Assembly (NCBI RefSeq): GCF_003634695.1
Contig: NZ_RBWV01000013.1
Location: forward strand, 1 to 64,000
Source: Motilibacter peucedani
Lineage (GTDB): Bacteria; Actinomycetota; Actinomycetes; Motilibacterales; Motilibacteraceae
Reading direction: 5' to 3'
DNA: 64,000 nucleotides
The notes under the pieces were generated by a model. It had not been told where the DNA came from and did not search any database. It saw nothing but the letters and a program-made list of their open reading frames with translations. Below are positions 20,559 through 30,329 of the stretch, in pieces. Position 1 is the stretch's first letter, and every line of letters starts with the position of its first letter. A program made the position numbers and the translations under genes.

Positions 20559-22651
20559 TGGGCCAGGTGCTGCTGCAGGAACTCCACCTGCAGCAGCGTG
20601 AGGTTCTCGGCCACGACCTCCTGCGGCGTCATGTGCGTGACGCCGGAGAGCGGCAGCACCGTGTGGGCGCGTCCGGCGGCGAGCAGCGCTGAGGAGAGCC
20701 GCAGCGTGTGAGCGACCACGACGTTGTCGTCCGACAGGCCGTGCACCAGCAGCAGCGGCCGGGTGAGCGCGCCGGCGTCGTCGAGCAGGCTGTTCGCCGC
20801 GTACCAGTCCGGGTGCTCCTCGGGCGTGCCGAGGTAGCGCTCGGTGTAGTGGGTGTCGTAGAGGCTCCAGTCGGTGACCGGCGCACCAGCCACCGCGGCC
20901 GCGAAGACGTCGGGCCGGCGCAGCACCGCGAGCGCGGCGAGGTAGCCGCCGAACGACCAGCCCCTGATCCCGACGCGCGAGGCGTCGAGGTCGTCGGGGT
21001 GGGCCTCGGCCGCCGCCTCGAGCGCGGCCACCTGGTCGTCGAGCACGGTCTGCGCCCAGCGCCCGCCGGCGATCTCGCGCTCGAAGCGGGGCCCGCGCCC
21101 GGGCGTGCCCCGGCCGTCGGCCACGACGACGGCGAAGCCCTGGTCGGCGAGCCACTGCGGCTCGAGCCACGCGGCCTGCGCGCCGGCCACCTCGCGGTGC
21201 CCCGGGCCGCCGTAGGGGTCCATCACCACGGGCAACCGGCCCGGGAAGCGGTCGCGGTCGCGCGGGAGGACCACCGCGGTGCGCAGCTGGTGCTCGCCGG
21301 CGCGCAGCAGCGCGACGGGTGCGGCGGCGAACGGCGGCTCGGCCGCCAGCGACGAGACGGGTACGCCCGTGCCGCCCGTCGCGGTGACGGTGACCCGGGT
21401 GCCCGCCTCCTCGAGGCCCATCGAGCTCAGCACCGTCGTCCCGCCGCTGCGCCGGGCGCCGTGCAGCCCGGTGCGCGGGCTCAGCGGCGCGACGGCTCCC
21501 GAGGCGGCGTCCCACTTCCACACGGCGACGTGCACCGCGTCCTCCGTCGCGCGGAACAGCACGCCCTGCTCGTCGGCCTGGGCGACGGACTCGACCTGCA
21601 GCCCGAGCGGCGTGACCGGCCGGCCCTCGACCGCCAGGCGGCGGGTGTCGCCGTCGTCGAGGGTGTGCACGAGCCGGCCGTCGGGGAGCTGGGCCGGCGT
21701 GCCGGGCACGAGCTCGACCCAGTGCTCGTCGGAGTCCTCGCGCAGCAGTCGCGTCGCGCCGGTCGCCGGGTCGACGGCCAGGGTCTGGGTGCGCCGCTGG
21801 TCGCGCGACTGCACGAGCAGCACCGGCTCGTGGAGGGTCCAGGTCACGGCGGCGAGGTAGGGGAACGCCCCGGCGTCCCAGGCGACCTCGGTGCGCGTGC
21901 CGTCGAGCCGGAGCAGCTCGAGCCCGACGAGGGCGTTGGGCGTGCCGGCCGCGGGGTAGCGCACGCGGTGCGGCTCGGTGCCCGGGCGCGCCGGGTCGGC
22001 GATCCACCAGCTCTGCACGGGCGACTCGTCGACCCGGGCGGCGAGCACGGCGTCCGAGGCCGGCGACCACCAGGCGCCGCGGTAGCGGTGCATCTCCTCG
22101 GCGGCGACGAAGTCGGCCAGCCCCCAGGTCACGTCGTCGCCGTCGGGCTCGGCGAGCACGCGGTCGGCACCCGTCGCCGGGTCGACGACGTGGAGGGCGC
22201 CGCCCACGACGTAGGAGACGAGGGAGCCGTCGGGGGAGGGGCGCGGGTCGATCGCGGGTCCCGGGCACTCGACGAGGGCGGCGGTGCCGTCCTCGAGGTC
22301 GGCGACGACGACCCGGCCGCCGAGCGCGAGCGCGGCCGTGGAGCCGGAGCGCGACACCGCGTACGCCGTCACGCCGCCCGCGCCCTCGCGCAGCCGCTCG
22401 CGCCGCGCCCGTTCCTCCGGCGGGAGGTCCTCCTCGTCGCCGCCGAGCAGCGCCGCGGGGTCGACGACGAGGGTCTCGGCGCCGGTGGCGACGTCGAGGG
22501 TCCACAGCCGCCCGACGCGGTCGGTCGGCCCGCCCGAGCGCACGAAGGCGACGCGCGTGCCGTCCTCCGACACCGTCAGGTCGCGCGGGGCGCCGAGCCG
22601 GAAGCGCTGGGTGCGGGCCGAGAGGCGCGGGAAGGAGTCGACGTCGCTCAT
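20555..22651 (-). CDS. S9 family peptidase (dipeptidyl-peptidase IV type)
   Basis: This 698-residue serine peptidase has an N-terminal DPPIV-type beta-propeller and a C-terminal alpha/beta hydrolase domain. The propeller holds the double-glutamate motif [17 protein letters not shown], which in DPPIV binds the peptide N terminus. The catalytic triad is Ser about 567 in GWSFGGY, Asp about 641 in GLSDDN and His about 672 in GVTHM. No signal peptide is seen, so it acts in the cytoplasm, probably trimming imported dipeptide-terminated substrates. Lying next to a peptide importer, it fits peptide utilisation. Start ATG 22651 or 22660; no convincing ribosome-binding site exists for either. Confidence 0.92.
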
Positions 22652-22696
22652 GCACAGCATCCAACCAGGGGACCGTGCACCGCGGCCGGCGCGGCG

Positions 22697-22702
22697 TAGG
22701 GT
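22697..22702 (+). promoter_or_regulatory. Leaderless -10 box of mshB
   Basis: TAGGGT lies 8 nt before the ATG at 22711, with no ribosome-binding site. Confidence 0.5.
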
Positions 22703-22710
22703 CGGGCCCC

Positions 22711-23727
22711 ATGACGACTGGCACCCCCGAGGACGGCCCCTTCGCCGAGGAGCGCTCCGCGCTCGACGAGGCGGCCGCCGTGGTCGAGTCGGCCGAGCTG
22801 ACCGCCGAGGCCGAGCAGGAGATGGCGGTCCTCGACCAGCGCCGCCGCATCCTGTTCGTGCACGCCCACCCGGACGACGAGACGATCAACAACGGCGTGA
22901 CGATGGCGATGTACGCCGCGGCCAACGCCCACGTCACGCTGCTCACCTGCACCCTCGGCGAGGAGGGCGAGGTGCTCGTCCCCGAGCTCGAGCACCTGGC
23001 CGCCGACCGGGACGACGCCCTGGGCCAGCACCGCGTCGGCGAGCTCGCCGCCGCCATGGAGGCGCTCGGCGTCACCGACTCGCGCTTCCTCGGCGGCCCG
23101 GGCCGCTTCCGCGACTCGGGGATGATGGGCCTGCCGACCAACGACCGCCCCGACTGCTTCTGGCAGGCCGACCTCGAGCAGGCGGCGGGGCTGGTCGCCG
23201 AGGTCGTGCGGGAGGCGCGCCCCCAGGTCGTCGTCACCTACGACGAGAACGGCGGCTACGGCCACCCCGACCACATCCAGGCCCACCGCGCCGCCATGCG
23301 CGGCGTCGAGCTCGCCGAGGACGAGGGCTTCACCGACGCCGGGGCGCGAGAGCCGTGGTCGGTCAGCAAGGTCTACTGGTGCGCCAACCCCGAGTCGCGC
23401 ATGCGCGAGGGCCTCCGGGCGCTGCGCGCTGCCGGCGACTCGACGAGCTTCGAGGGGCTCGACCCCGAGGGTCCGCTGCCCTACACCGTGCCCGACGAGC
23501 GGGTCACCGCCGTCATCGACGGCACCGGCCACGTCGCCGCCAAGCTGTCGGCCATGCGGGCCCACGCGACCCAGATCACCGTCGACGGGCCGTTCTTCGC
23601 GCTGTCCAACAACCTGGGCGACCAGGTGTGGGCGCTCGAGCACTACACGCTGGTCCGCGGCAGCGCCGGCGAGACCGACCCCGAGACCGGCTGGGAGACC
23701 GACCTGTTCTCCGGCCTCGGGGTCTGA
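22711..23727 (+). CDS. mshB: N-acetyl-GlcN-Ins deacetylase (mycothiol biosynthesis)
   Basis: MshB removes the acetyl group from GlcNAc-inositol in the second committed stage of mycothiol synthesis. The 338-residue protein is a zinc-dependent PIG-L/LmbE-type deacetylase. The zinc and catalytic motif is HAHPDDE (residues 51-57) and the second motif is [22 protein letters not shown] and [14 protein letters not shown] match MshB rather than the paralogue Mca. Unusually there is an extra, acidic N-terminal segment of about 45 residues before the usual start of the fold. It could be removed by choosing a later start, but no better start with signals is seen. Confidence 0.92.
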   Translation: MTTGTPEDGPFAEERSALDEAAAVVESAELTAEAEQEMAVLDQRRRILFVHAHPDDETINNGVTMAMYAAANAHVTLLTCTLGEEGEVLVPELEHLAADRDDALGQHRVGELAAAMEALGVTDSRFLGGPGRFRDSGMMGLPTNDRPDCFWQADLEQAAGLVAEVVREARPQVVVTYDENGGYGHPDHIQAHRAAMRGVELAEDEGFTDAGAREPWSVSKVYWCANPESRMREGLRALRAAGDSTSFEGLDPEGPLPYTVPDERVTAVIDGTGHVAAKLSAMRAHATQITVDGPFFALSNNLGDQVWALEHYTLVRGSAGETDPETGWETDLFSGLGV

Positions 23728-23751
23728 CGCCGCTCAGCGGAGGGGCATCCG

Positions 23752-25638
23752 TCAGCAGCTGGTGCCGGTGCCCCAGACCCCCGAGCGGTCGCCCGGGACG
23801 TTGCCCTGCGTCCAGAAGCGCGCGGTCCAGCGCCGCCCGCCGTAGGTCACGGAGCCGCCGCCGTTGTAGGCGGTGGCGGCTGACCACGCCGGCAGCGCGC
23901 TGCACGCCGCGGTGGTCGTCGCCGAGGCGGCTGCCGGGGCGGTGCCCTCGGCGGGCTGGAACAGCTTGTCCGACCAGTAGCGCCCGGACCACGAGCGCCC
24001 GGACCACGAGCGGCCCGACCACGAGCGCCCCGACCACGAGCGCCCCGACCAGGTGCCGGCGGTCGTGCCCGACCAGAAGGCGGCCGGCAGCGACAGGCGG
24101 CCCCAGCTGAGCTCGGCGCCCTGCACGCCGTCGGTGTAGGTCCAGAACGCGGTGGCGTAGGCCCCGAGCGCCTCCGGGCTGATCTGCCCCGAGGCCACGG
24201 CTGCGAGCTGCGCCGAGGTCACCGCGCCGCCGAACACGTCCTTCTCGCCGGTGAGCGGCACGCCGTCGAGGACGAGCACCTGGCTGCCGCGCGAGGCGTC
24301 GAGCGAGCCGAGCCCCGTGCCGGCCGGAGCGGTCGGCACCGAGGCCGGGACGGGCGTGACCATCGCCTTGGCGAGGTCGAGGCGCCCGGCGCCCTGCTCC
24401 GCGGCGCTCGCGCCCGCGATCGGGGCCGCGCTGGCGCGCAGGACGGCCTTGAGCTGGTCCGGCGTCAGGCTCGGGCGCTGCTGGAGCAGCAGCGCCGCCG
24501 CACCGCTGACGACAGCGGCGGCCTGGCTGGTGCCGGTGCCGCGCAGCCAGCGGGAGCCGCCCGCGCCGGTCTCGCCGTCGATGACCGAGCCGGGCACCCG
24601 CAGCCCGACGATCCCCGTGCCGGGCGCGACCAGATCAGGGTTGCGCACGCCGTTGCCGCGGCTGGAGTAGCTGGCCACGACGTCGTCGGCCGGCCCGGTC
24701 GTGCCGCGGGGGTCGGTCGCGCCGACCGCCAGCACCGACGGGTCGTAGGCCGGGTCGTCGAGGCCCACGCCACCGGTGTTGCCGGCGGCCGCGACCACGA
24801 CGACGCCCTTGCGCGACGCGCTCTCGGCGGCGAAGGCCAGCGGGTCGAGCTGCCACGGCTGGGTGGTGTCGGTGCCGAACGAGAGGTTGATGACCCGCAG
24901 GTTCAGGTGGTTCGAGCGGTTGACGACCGCCCAGTCGATGGCCGCGACCACCTGCGACACGTCGACCCCGCCGTTGACGTCGCCGACCTTGATGCTCGCG
25001 ACGCGGGCGTCCGGCGCGATGCCGGTCTCCGTGGCGCTGCTCGTCCGGGCGTCGGAGGTGGTGTCCTCGCCGGCGATGATGCTGGCCAGGTGGGTGCCGT
25101 GCCCGTACTCGTCGATGCGCCCGTTCTTCGGGTCCTGCGCGTCGAACGAGAGGTCCGGGCCGACCACGAGGCGCGGGCCGCCCGGCAGCGGGGTCACGCC
25201 CGAGTCGATGACCGCGACGTCGACGCCGTCGCCGGTGAAGCCGGCCTTCCACATCGCGCGGGCCCCCACGGCCGTCGACACGTTGAAGGGGCTGCCCGGG
25301 TCGGTCGCGGGGGTGTAGGCCGCGCCCGAGAGGTGCACCGTCGAGTCGAGGGTGATGCTGCGGACGGTGCCCGTGGTCTCGAGCGCCGCGACCTGCGCAG
25401 CGTCGGCACGCAGCACGACCTGGCCGATGCCTGGGAGCTCCCGCACGACGCTGGCGCCGCTCGCGCGCACGGCGGCGGAGGTCTCGGCGACGGGGCCGGT
25501 GGCCAGCGCGAGCCAGGTACGCGTCGGGCCGGCGCCCGTGGCCGGCTGCTCCTGGGCGCTCGCGGTGCCGGCCGCGGCGCAGCCGAGCCCGAGGACGACC
25601 AGGGCCGCGGCTGCACGCCGTCGGGTCGAGCGCGTCAT
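23752..25638 (-). CDS. Secreted subtilisin-like serine protease with WSGRS repeats and C-terminal chitin-binding-like domain
   Basis: This 628-residue secreted peptidase of family S8 has a signal peptide ending near residue 28 (GTASAQ). A propeptide of about 100 residues follows. The catalytic triad is Asp145 (VIDSG), His180 (HGTH) and Ser371 (GTSQA). After the catalytic domain comes a segment containing five tandem WSGRS-type units, encoded by 15-bp repeats. The C-terminal 50 residues (CSALPAWSAATAYNGGGSVTYGG... to the final Cys) resemble a type-3/CBM5-12 carbohydrate-binding module. The start ATG 25638 has GGAGAG at good spacing. It converges with mshB. Together with the importer it suggests extracellular protein breakdown and peptide uptake. 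Confidence 0.9.
   Translation of the reverse strand: MTRSTRRRAAAALVVLGLGCAAAGTASAQEQPATGAGPTRTWLALATGPVAETSAAVRASGASVVRELPGIGQVVLRADAAQVAALETTGTVRSITLDSTVHLSGAAYTPATDPGSPFNVSTAVGARAMWKAGFTGDGVDVAVIDSGVTPLPGGPRLVVGPDLSFDAQDPKNGRIDEYGHGTHLASIIAGEDTTSDARTSSATETGIAPDARVASIKVGDVNGGVDVSQVVAAIDWAVVNRSNHLNLRVINLSFGTDTTQPWQLDPLAFAAESASRKGVVVVAAAGNTGGVGLDDPAYDPSVLAVGATDPRGTTGPADDVVASYSSRGNGVRNPDLVAPGTGIVGLRVPGSVIDGETGAGGSRWLRGTGTSQAAAVVSGAAALLLQQRPSLTPDQLKAVLRASAAPIAGASAAEQGAGRLDLAKAMVTPVPASVPTAPAGTGLGSLDASRGSQVLVLDGVPLTGEKDVFGGAVTSAQLAAVASGQISPEALGAYATAFWTYTDGVQGAELSWGRLSLPAAFWSGTTAGTWSGRSWSGRSWSGRSWSGRSWSGRYWSDKLFQPAEGTAPAAASATTTAACSALPAWSAATAYNGGGSVTYGGRRWTARFWTQGNVPGDRSGVWGTGTSC
23972..24046. repeat. 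15-bp tandem repeat, five copies, inside the subtilase gene
   Basis: Units of the form GACCACGAGCGCCCC repeat head to tail, with the first unit variant and a partial sixth copy following. On the minus strand they encode SGRSW (SGRYW in the variant), so length variation would stay in frame. Confidence 0.9.
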
Positions 25639-25701
25639 CGATACTCTCCGTACGTCATCGGTTGCTGTGTGACACGAGAACCGTACGGGCGGTCGGACGG
25701 C

Positions 25702-25728
25702 CGGTACTGCCCCTCGGGGGCAATACCG
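25702..25728. repeat. 27-bp near-perfect palindrome between divergent protease genes
   Basis: CGGTACTGCCCC and GGGGCAATACCG (11 of 12 positions complementary) flank TCG. It lies 64 bp upstream of the subtilase start and about 180 bp upstream of the FtsH-like start. A dyad of this size between divergent genes is a good candidate operator. I see no matching regulator gene next to it. Confidence 0.6.
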
Positions 25729-25906
25729 CCCGCCCGGCCGGTCCCAGACCTGGCCGGGACCTTCGGCCCGGTCGCTCGGCGCACCGCCGACCGGGTGAGC
25801 CACCGACCCACGATCGGGTCGTTTCGGACACGGGCGCTTCCCCGGGGGCCGGGCAGCGCTGAGTATGGGCCGAGCGGGTGCACCGAGGGGTGGGGGAGCA
25901 GTGGCG

Positions 25907-27853
25907 ATGCGGAGCGCAGACCGAGGGGTCGCGACAGGCAGTCGGAGCGTCCAGGCGCCGGGGCTCGGCGGGCTGGCGCCGTTGATGGGCTCCGGCCAGG
26001 CCGACGTGGCGCGCGACCGGGAGCGCAAGCGGCGCGGACGCGTACGCCGCCTCGCCGCGCTGGTCGCCCTCGCCGCCGTATGGGTGCTCTGGCGGGTGGT
26101 CAGCGGCGCGCCCGTCGTGCCCAGCCCCCCGACGGTCGACCCGCTGACCCTCATGGCCGGCGTCTTCTTCCTCATGCTGATGGGCGTCCTGGTCGCCCAG
26201 ATGGTGATGACCGGGCGCAGCCCGCACGTCGTCTACCGGCCCGAGCAGCTCGACGTGCGCCTCGCCGACGTCGTGGGCATCGACCCGGTCAAGGACGAGG
26301 TCGTCCGCTCGCTCCAGCTCTTCCTCGCCCACAAGGAGTTCGCCTCCGAGATGGGCGGCCGCCCCCGGCGCGGCCTGCTCTTCGAGGGCCCGCCCGGCAC
26401 GGGCAAGACCCACACCGCCAAGGCGCTCGCGGCAGAGGCCGGCGTGCCGTTCCTCTTCGCCACCGGCACGTCCTTCGCCTCGCCGATGCAGGGGGCGTCG
26501 CAGCGCAAGGTGCGTCAGTACTTCAAGGCCCTGCGCAAGGCCGCACTGGCGCACGGCGGAGCCGTCGGCTTCATCGACGAGCTCGACGCCATCGGTGCCG
26601 CCCGGTCAGGGGTTGCTGCCGCCACCAGCGCGTCGCCCTCGAGCGCGCTGTGCTGCGGCGGGCTCGAAGGACTGCCGGGGGAGCGTGGCACCACTGCGTA
26701 CCAGTCTGAGGTGCACGGCTTCACGGGCAGCGGCGACGCGCACACGATCGTCAACGAGCTGCTCGTGCAGATGCAGTCGTTCGACGAGCCCACGGGTACG
26801 CAGAAGCTGCTGGGCCGCCTGGTCGACGCGCTCAACGCGCTGCTGCCGGCGTCGCGGCGCGTACGCCTGCGGCCGGCCGAGCGCCCCAACGTCCTCCTCG
26901 TCGCCTCGACGAACCGCGCCGACGCGCTCGATCCCGCACTGGTACGCCGTGGCCGCTTCGACCAGCGGCTGACCTTCGACGTGCCGGCCAAGAAGGGCCG
27001 GCGCGACCTGGTCGACCACTTCCTGCGCACCAAGGCGCACACCGAGGAGCTGGCCACCGACGAGCGCCGCGACGCCCTCGCCGCGGTGACCAACGGCTAC
27101 AGCCCCGCAGTGCTCGAGGGCCTGCTCGACGAGGCGCTCGTGCAGGCCGTCCAGGACGGCCGGCGGGCGATGACGTGGGTCGACGTGGAGCGGGCGCGCA
27201 TGCTGGTCGAGGTCGGCGTCGCGCAGCCGGTCGACTACACCGAGGCCGAGGCGCGCCTGATCGCCACCCACGAGGCCGGCCACGCAGTCACCGCCTGGCT
27301 GGTGGCGCCGCAGCGCCGGCTCGAGATCCTCACGATCGTCAAGCGCCGCAGCGCGCTCGGCCTGCTCGCCCACGGCGACCGCGAGGACGTCTACACCCGC
27401 TCGAAGGCCGAGCTGACCGGCCTGGTGCAGATCGCGCTCGGCGGCCAGGTGGCCGAGGAGCTCTTCGTCGGCGACGTGTCGACGGGCCCGGCGAGCGACC
27501 TGGCCTACGCGACCGGGGTCGCGGCGCAGATGGTCGGCTCAGCCGGCATGACCGGCTCGCTGGTGTCCTACGCCGCCGTGCAGCCGGGTGCCCTCGGCGA
27601 CGGCGGGCTGGTGGGCCGGGTGCTGGGCGACAGCGCAGGGCGTGACGCGGTCGAGCAGCTGCTCCAGGACCAGAAGGCCGTCGTCCGCACCCTGCTCGGG
27701 GCCAACCGGCACCTCGTCGCCGCCCTGCGCGACGCGCTGCTCGAGCACCACGAGCTGGTCGGGAGCGCCATCACCGACGTGCTCGAGGCTGCTGCCCGCG
27801 AGGTGGTCGTCGACCTGCGGGAGCAGCCGGCGCCCGTCGTCCTGGAGTCCTGA
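25907..27853 (+). CDS. FtsH-like membrane AAA+ zinc metalloprotease (divergent)
   Basis: This 648-residue protein has two N-terminal membrane helices (about residues 48-66 and 78-100). An AAA+ domain follows with Walker A GPPGTGKT (about 161) and Walker B GFIDELDAIG (about 221), then STNRADALDPALVRRGRFDQR with the arginine-finger region. An M41 peptidase domain has the zinc motif HEAGH (about 455) and the third-ligand region GDVSTGPASDL. Compared with standard FtsH it carries two extra stretches between Walker B and the sensor-1 region, one containing a CC pair. The ATG 25907 has GGGGGAG 8 nt upstream; GTG 25901 and ATG 25865 are alternatives. It is probably a specialised second FtsH-type protease. 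Confidence 0.88.
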   Translation: MRSADRGVATGSRSVQAPGLGGLAPLMGSGQADVARDRERKRRGRVRRLAALVALAAVWVLWRVVSGAPVVPSPPTVDPLTLMAGVFFLMLMGVLVAQMVMTGRSPHVVYRPEQLDVRLADVVGIDPVKDEVVRSLQLFLAHKEFASEMGGRPRRGLLFEGPPGTGKTHTAKALAAEAGVPFLFATGTSFASPMQGASQRKVRQYFKALRKAALAHGGAVGFIDELDAIGAARSGVAAATSASPSSALCCGGLEGLPGERGTTAYQSEVHGFTGSGDAHTIVNELLVQMQSFDEPTGTQKLLGRLVDALNALLPASRRVRLRPAERPNVLLVASTNRADALDPALVRRGRFDQRLTFDVPAKKGRRDLVDHFLRTKAHTEELATDERRDALAAVTNGYSPAVLEGLLDEALVQAVQDGRRAMTWVDVERARMLVEVGVAQPVDYTEAEARLIATHEAGHAVTAWLVAPQRRLEILTIVKRRSALGLLAHGDREDVYTRSKAELTGLVQIALGGQVAEELFVGDVSTGPASDLAYATGVAAQMVGSAGMTGSLVSYAAVQPGALGDGGLVGRVLGDSAGRDAVEQLLQDQKAVVRTLLGANRHLVAALRDALLEHHELVGSAITDVLEAAAREVVVDLREQPAPVVLES

Positions 27854-27868
27854 GCAGCCGCCTGGCCC

Positions 27869-27874
27869 TAGGCT
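27869..27874 (+). promoter_or_regulatory. Leaderless -10 box of the gene at 27882
   Basis: TAGGCT lies 7 nt before the GTG at 27882. Confidence 0.5.
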
Positions 27875-27881
27875 CGCCCGC

Positions 27882-28259
27882 GTGAGGTCCTCGGTGGCGC
27901 GCTCGGTGGCCGGGCCCGTGCTCGCCCTGCTGCTGGGCCTGCTCGTCGGCGCGGTCGGCTCGTTCGCGCAGGAGGTGCGCGCCGGGCGGGTGCCTGCCGG
28001 GCTGCTGCTGGCGCTGCTGGCCAGCGCGGTCGCCGTGGCGCTGGCCAGTGCGCTGGGCACCTCGCGCCTGCTGCCGGTGGCGGCGACGGTCGGGTGGCTC
28101 GTGGCGGTCGTGCCGCTGTCGGGCCGCCGCCCCGAGGGCGACCTCGTGGTGAGCGGCGACACCACCGGCTACGTCTGGGCCTACGGCGGGATGGCGCTGG
28201 TCGCCTGCACGTGCCTGGCGTGCATCGCGCTCGCCGCCTCGCGGGAGGGCCGCCGGTGA
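27882..28259 (+). CDS. DUF6113-like membrane protein
   Basis: This 125-residue protein has four hydrophobic segments (about residues 10-28, 39-60, 63-80 and 100-120). It includes GDTTGYVWAYGGMAL near the C terminus, which is typical of the DUF6113 family encoded near mshB and fdxA in many actinobacteria (from memory). The function is unknown. Its stop codon overlaps the GTG of the flavin-reductase gene, so the two are coupled. Confidence 0.7.
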   Translation: MRSSVARSVAGPVLALLLGLLVGAVGSFAQEVRAGRVPAGLLLALLASAVAVALASALGTSRLLPVAATVGWLVAVVPLSGRRPEGDLVVSGDTTGYVWAYGGMALVACTCLACIALAASREGRR

Positions 28260-28771
28260 GCGCCGTGCCCGAGGTGGACGAGGACGACTTCCGCCGCGCG
28301 ATGGCGCGCTTCGTCACCGGCGTGTGCGTGGTGACGACGACCGCGGGCGGCCAGGACTACGCGATGACGGTGAACACGCTCACCTCGGTCTCGCTCGACC
28401 CGCTGATCGTGCTGGTGTGCCTCGACGTCGACGCGCGCGTCACCGAGGCCGTCGCGGAGAGCGGCGTGTGGGGCGTCAGCGTCCTGCCCGTCACCGAGCG
28501 GGCGGCCGCCGCGTGGCTGGCCCAGAACGGCCGGCCGCTCCAGGGCCAGCTCGACCGGGTGGCGCTGTCGCGCGGACCCGCCACAGGCGTACCCCTGCTG
28601 GTCGCAGCGCTCTCGACGATCGAGTGCGCGACGGTCCAGACGCACCGCGCCGGCGACCACGACGTCGTCGTGGGGGAGGTCCGCTCGGTCGGCGCGCCGG
28701 CCCCGCAGGCCGAGCCGCTGCTGTGGTTCCGGGGCGGCTACACCTCGCTGCGGCACCCGACGGGGAGGTAG
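28256..28771 (+). CDS. Flavin reductase-like FMN-binding protein
   Basis: This 171-residue protein has the split-barrel flavin reductase fold. It begins DFRRAMARFVTGVCVVTTTAGGQDYAMTVNTLTSVSLDPLIVLVCLD, the diagnostic FMN-binding start of HpaC/NADH:FMN oxidoreductases. It ends with HDVVVGEVRSV..PLLWFRGGYTSL. Such enzymes supply reduced flavin to two-component monooxygenases, but none is seen nearby, so the partner is unknown. The GTG overlaps the preceding stop codon (GTGA). Confidence 0.9.
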   Translation: MSAVPEVDEDDFRRAMARFVTGVCVVTTTAGGQDYAMTVNTLTSVSLDPLIVLVCLDVDARVTEAVAESGVWGVSVLPVTERAAAAWLAQNGRPLQGQLDRVALSRGPATGVPLLVAALSTIECATVQTHRAGDHDVVVGEVRSVGAPAPQAEPLLWFRGGYTSLRHPTGR

Positions 28772-28858
28772 GCGCGCGCCCGGCGAGGGCGACGGGGATA
28801 CTGTTCCGCGTCGGGTGCGCGAGGTCGTGCACCGCGGTGCGAGGAGGAGAGCGAACCC

Positions 28859-29182
28859 GTGACCTACGTCATCGCCCAGCCCTGTGTGGACGTCAAGGAC
28901 AAGGCCTGCATCGAGGAGTGCCCTGTCGACTGCATCTACGAGGGCGAGCGGATGCTCTACATCCACCCTGACGAGTGCGTCGACTGCGGTGCGTGCGAGC
29001 CGGTCTGCCCGGTCGAGGCGATCTTCTACGAGGACGACGTGCCCGAGCAGTGGAAGGACTTCCACAAGGCCAACGTCGAGTTCTTCAACGACCTCGGCTC
29101 GCCCGGCGGCGCCAGCAAGCTCGGCCTGATCGAGAAGGACCACCCGCTCGTCTCGGCGCTGCCGCCGCAGACCGAGGAGTGA
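28859..29182 (+). CDS. fdxA: Ferredoxin, 7Fe-8S type
   Basis: This 107-residue ferredoxin carries electrons in the cytoplasm. The first cluster motif is [17 protein letters not shown] and the second is [14 protein letters not shown], which together give the [3Fe-4S]/[4Fe-4S] pattern of the actinobacterial FdxA/FdxC type. GAGGAGG upstream of the GTG at 28859 is a strong ribosome-binding site. The stop codon overlaps the GTG of dapC. The fdxA-dapC pair is a common actinobacterial arrangement. Confidence 0.96.
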   Translation: MTYVIAQPCVDVKDKACIEECPVDCIYEGERMLYIHPDECVDCGACEPVCPVEAIFYEDDVPEQWKDFHKANVEFFNDLGSPGGASKLGLIEKDHPLVSALPPQTEE

Positions 29183-30309
29183 GCGGGACGCGGCTCCCGG
29201 GTCCCCGGGGCCCGTCGCTCCCGGACTTCCCGTGGGACCGCCTGGCGCCCTACAAGGCCGTCGCCGCCGAGGCCGGCGGGCCGCGCGGCGGGCTGGTCGA
29301 CCTCTCGGTCGGCACGCCCGTCGACCCCGTGCCCGCGGCCGTCCAGGCGGCGCTGGCCGCGGCCTCCGACAGCCCGGGCTACCCGACCACGCACGGCACG
29401 CCCGCGCTGCGCGAGGCGGCAGCCGGCTGGTTCGACCGCACCCTCGGGGTGACGGTCGCGCCCGCCGACGTGCTGCCCACGGTGGGCAGCAAGGAGCTGG
29501 TCGCCTGGCTCCCGACGCTGCTCGGCGTCGGTGCGGGCGACACGGTGGTCGTCCCGGCGGTCGCCTACCCGACCTACGCGGTCGGCGCCCTGCTCGCCGG
29601 CGCCCACACGCTGGCCACCGACTCGCTCACGGCGATCGGGCCCGAGCGGGTCTCGATGCTCTGGCTCAACTCGCCCTCCAACCCCACCGGTCGCGTGCTG
29701 CCGGTCGAGCACCTGCGCAAGGTCGTCGACTGGGCGCGCGAGCGCGGCGTCGTGGTCGTCTCCGACGAGTGCTACGTCGAGCTGTCGTGGGACCCCTCGC
29801 GCCAGCCGGTCTCGGTGCTCCACCCCGACGTCTCCGGCGGCTCCCACGAGGGGCTGCTCGCGGTCCACTCGCTGAGCAAGCGCAGCAACCTCGCGGGCTA
29901 CCGCGCGGGGCTGGTCACCGGTGACCCGGCCCTGGTCGCGGGCCTGCTCGAGGTGCGCAAGCACGCCGGCATGATCGTGCCCGCACCGGTGCAGGCGGCG
30001 ATGACCGTCGCGCTCGCCGACGACGAGCACGTGCGCGAGCAGCACGCCCGCTACGCCGCCCGCCGCACCACGTTGCTCGAGTCCCTGCTCGGCAGCGGGT
30101 TCACCGTCGAGCACTCCGAGGCCGGGCTCTACCTCTGGGCCAGCCGCGACGAGCCCTGCTGGGACACCGTGCGCGCCTGCGCCGAGCGTGGGGTGCTGGT
30201 CACCCCCGGCGACTTCTACGGCAGCGCAGGGGCGCGCCACGTACGCGTCGCGCTGACCGCCACCGACGCCGACGTCGCGCGCGCCGCAGCAGCGCTCGCC
30301 GGGCTCTAG
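29179..30309 (+). CDS. dapC: N-succinyldiaminopimelate aminotransferase
   Basis: DapC is a PLP-dependent class I/II aminotransferase that converts N-succinyl-L-2-amino-6-oxopimelate to N-succinyl-diaminopimelate in lysine and peptidoglycan precursor synthesis. The 376-residue protein has [11 protein letters not shown], the PLP-stacking segment [35 protein letters not shown] and the PLP lysine in [16 protein letters not shown]. The C-terminal RVALTATD is the carboxylate-binding arginine region. The assignment as DapC rather than another aminotransferase rests on its pairing with fdxA and on dapD and dapE lying about 8-10 kb away. Confidence 0.92.
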   Translation: MSGTRLPGPRGPSLPDFPWDRLAPYKAVAAEAGGPRGGLVDLSVGTPVDPVPAAVQAALAAASDSPGYPTTHGTPALREAAAGWFDRTLGVTVAPADVLPTVGSKELVAWLPTLLGVGAGDTVVVPAVAYPTYAVGALLAGAHTLATDSLTAIGPERVSMLWLNSPSNPTGRVLPVEHLRKVVDWARERGVVVVSDECYVELSWDPSRQPVSVLHPDVSGGSHEGLLAVHSLSKRSNLAGYRAGLVTGDPALVAGLLEVRKHAGMIVPAPVQAAMTVALADDEHVREQHARYAARRTTLLESLLGSGFTVEHSEAGLYLWASRDEPCWDTVRACAERGVLVTPGDFYGSAGARHVRVALTATDADVARAAAALAGL

Positions 30310-30329
30310 GGTCGGGGCGGTTTCGCGTC

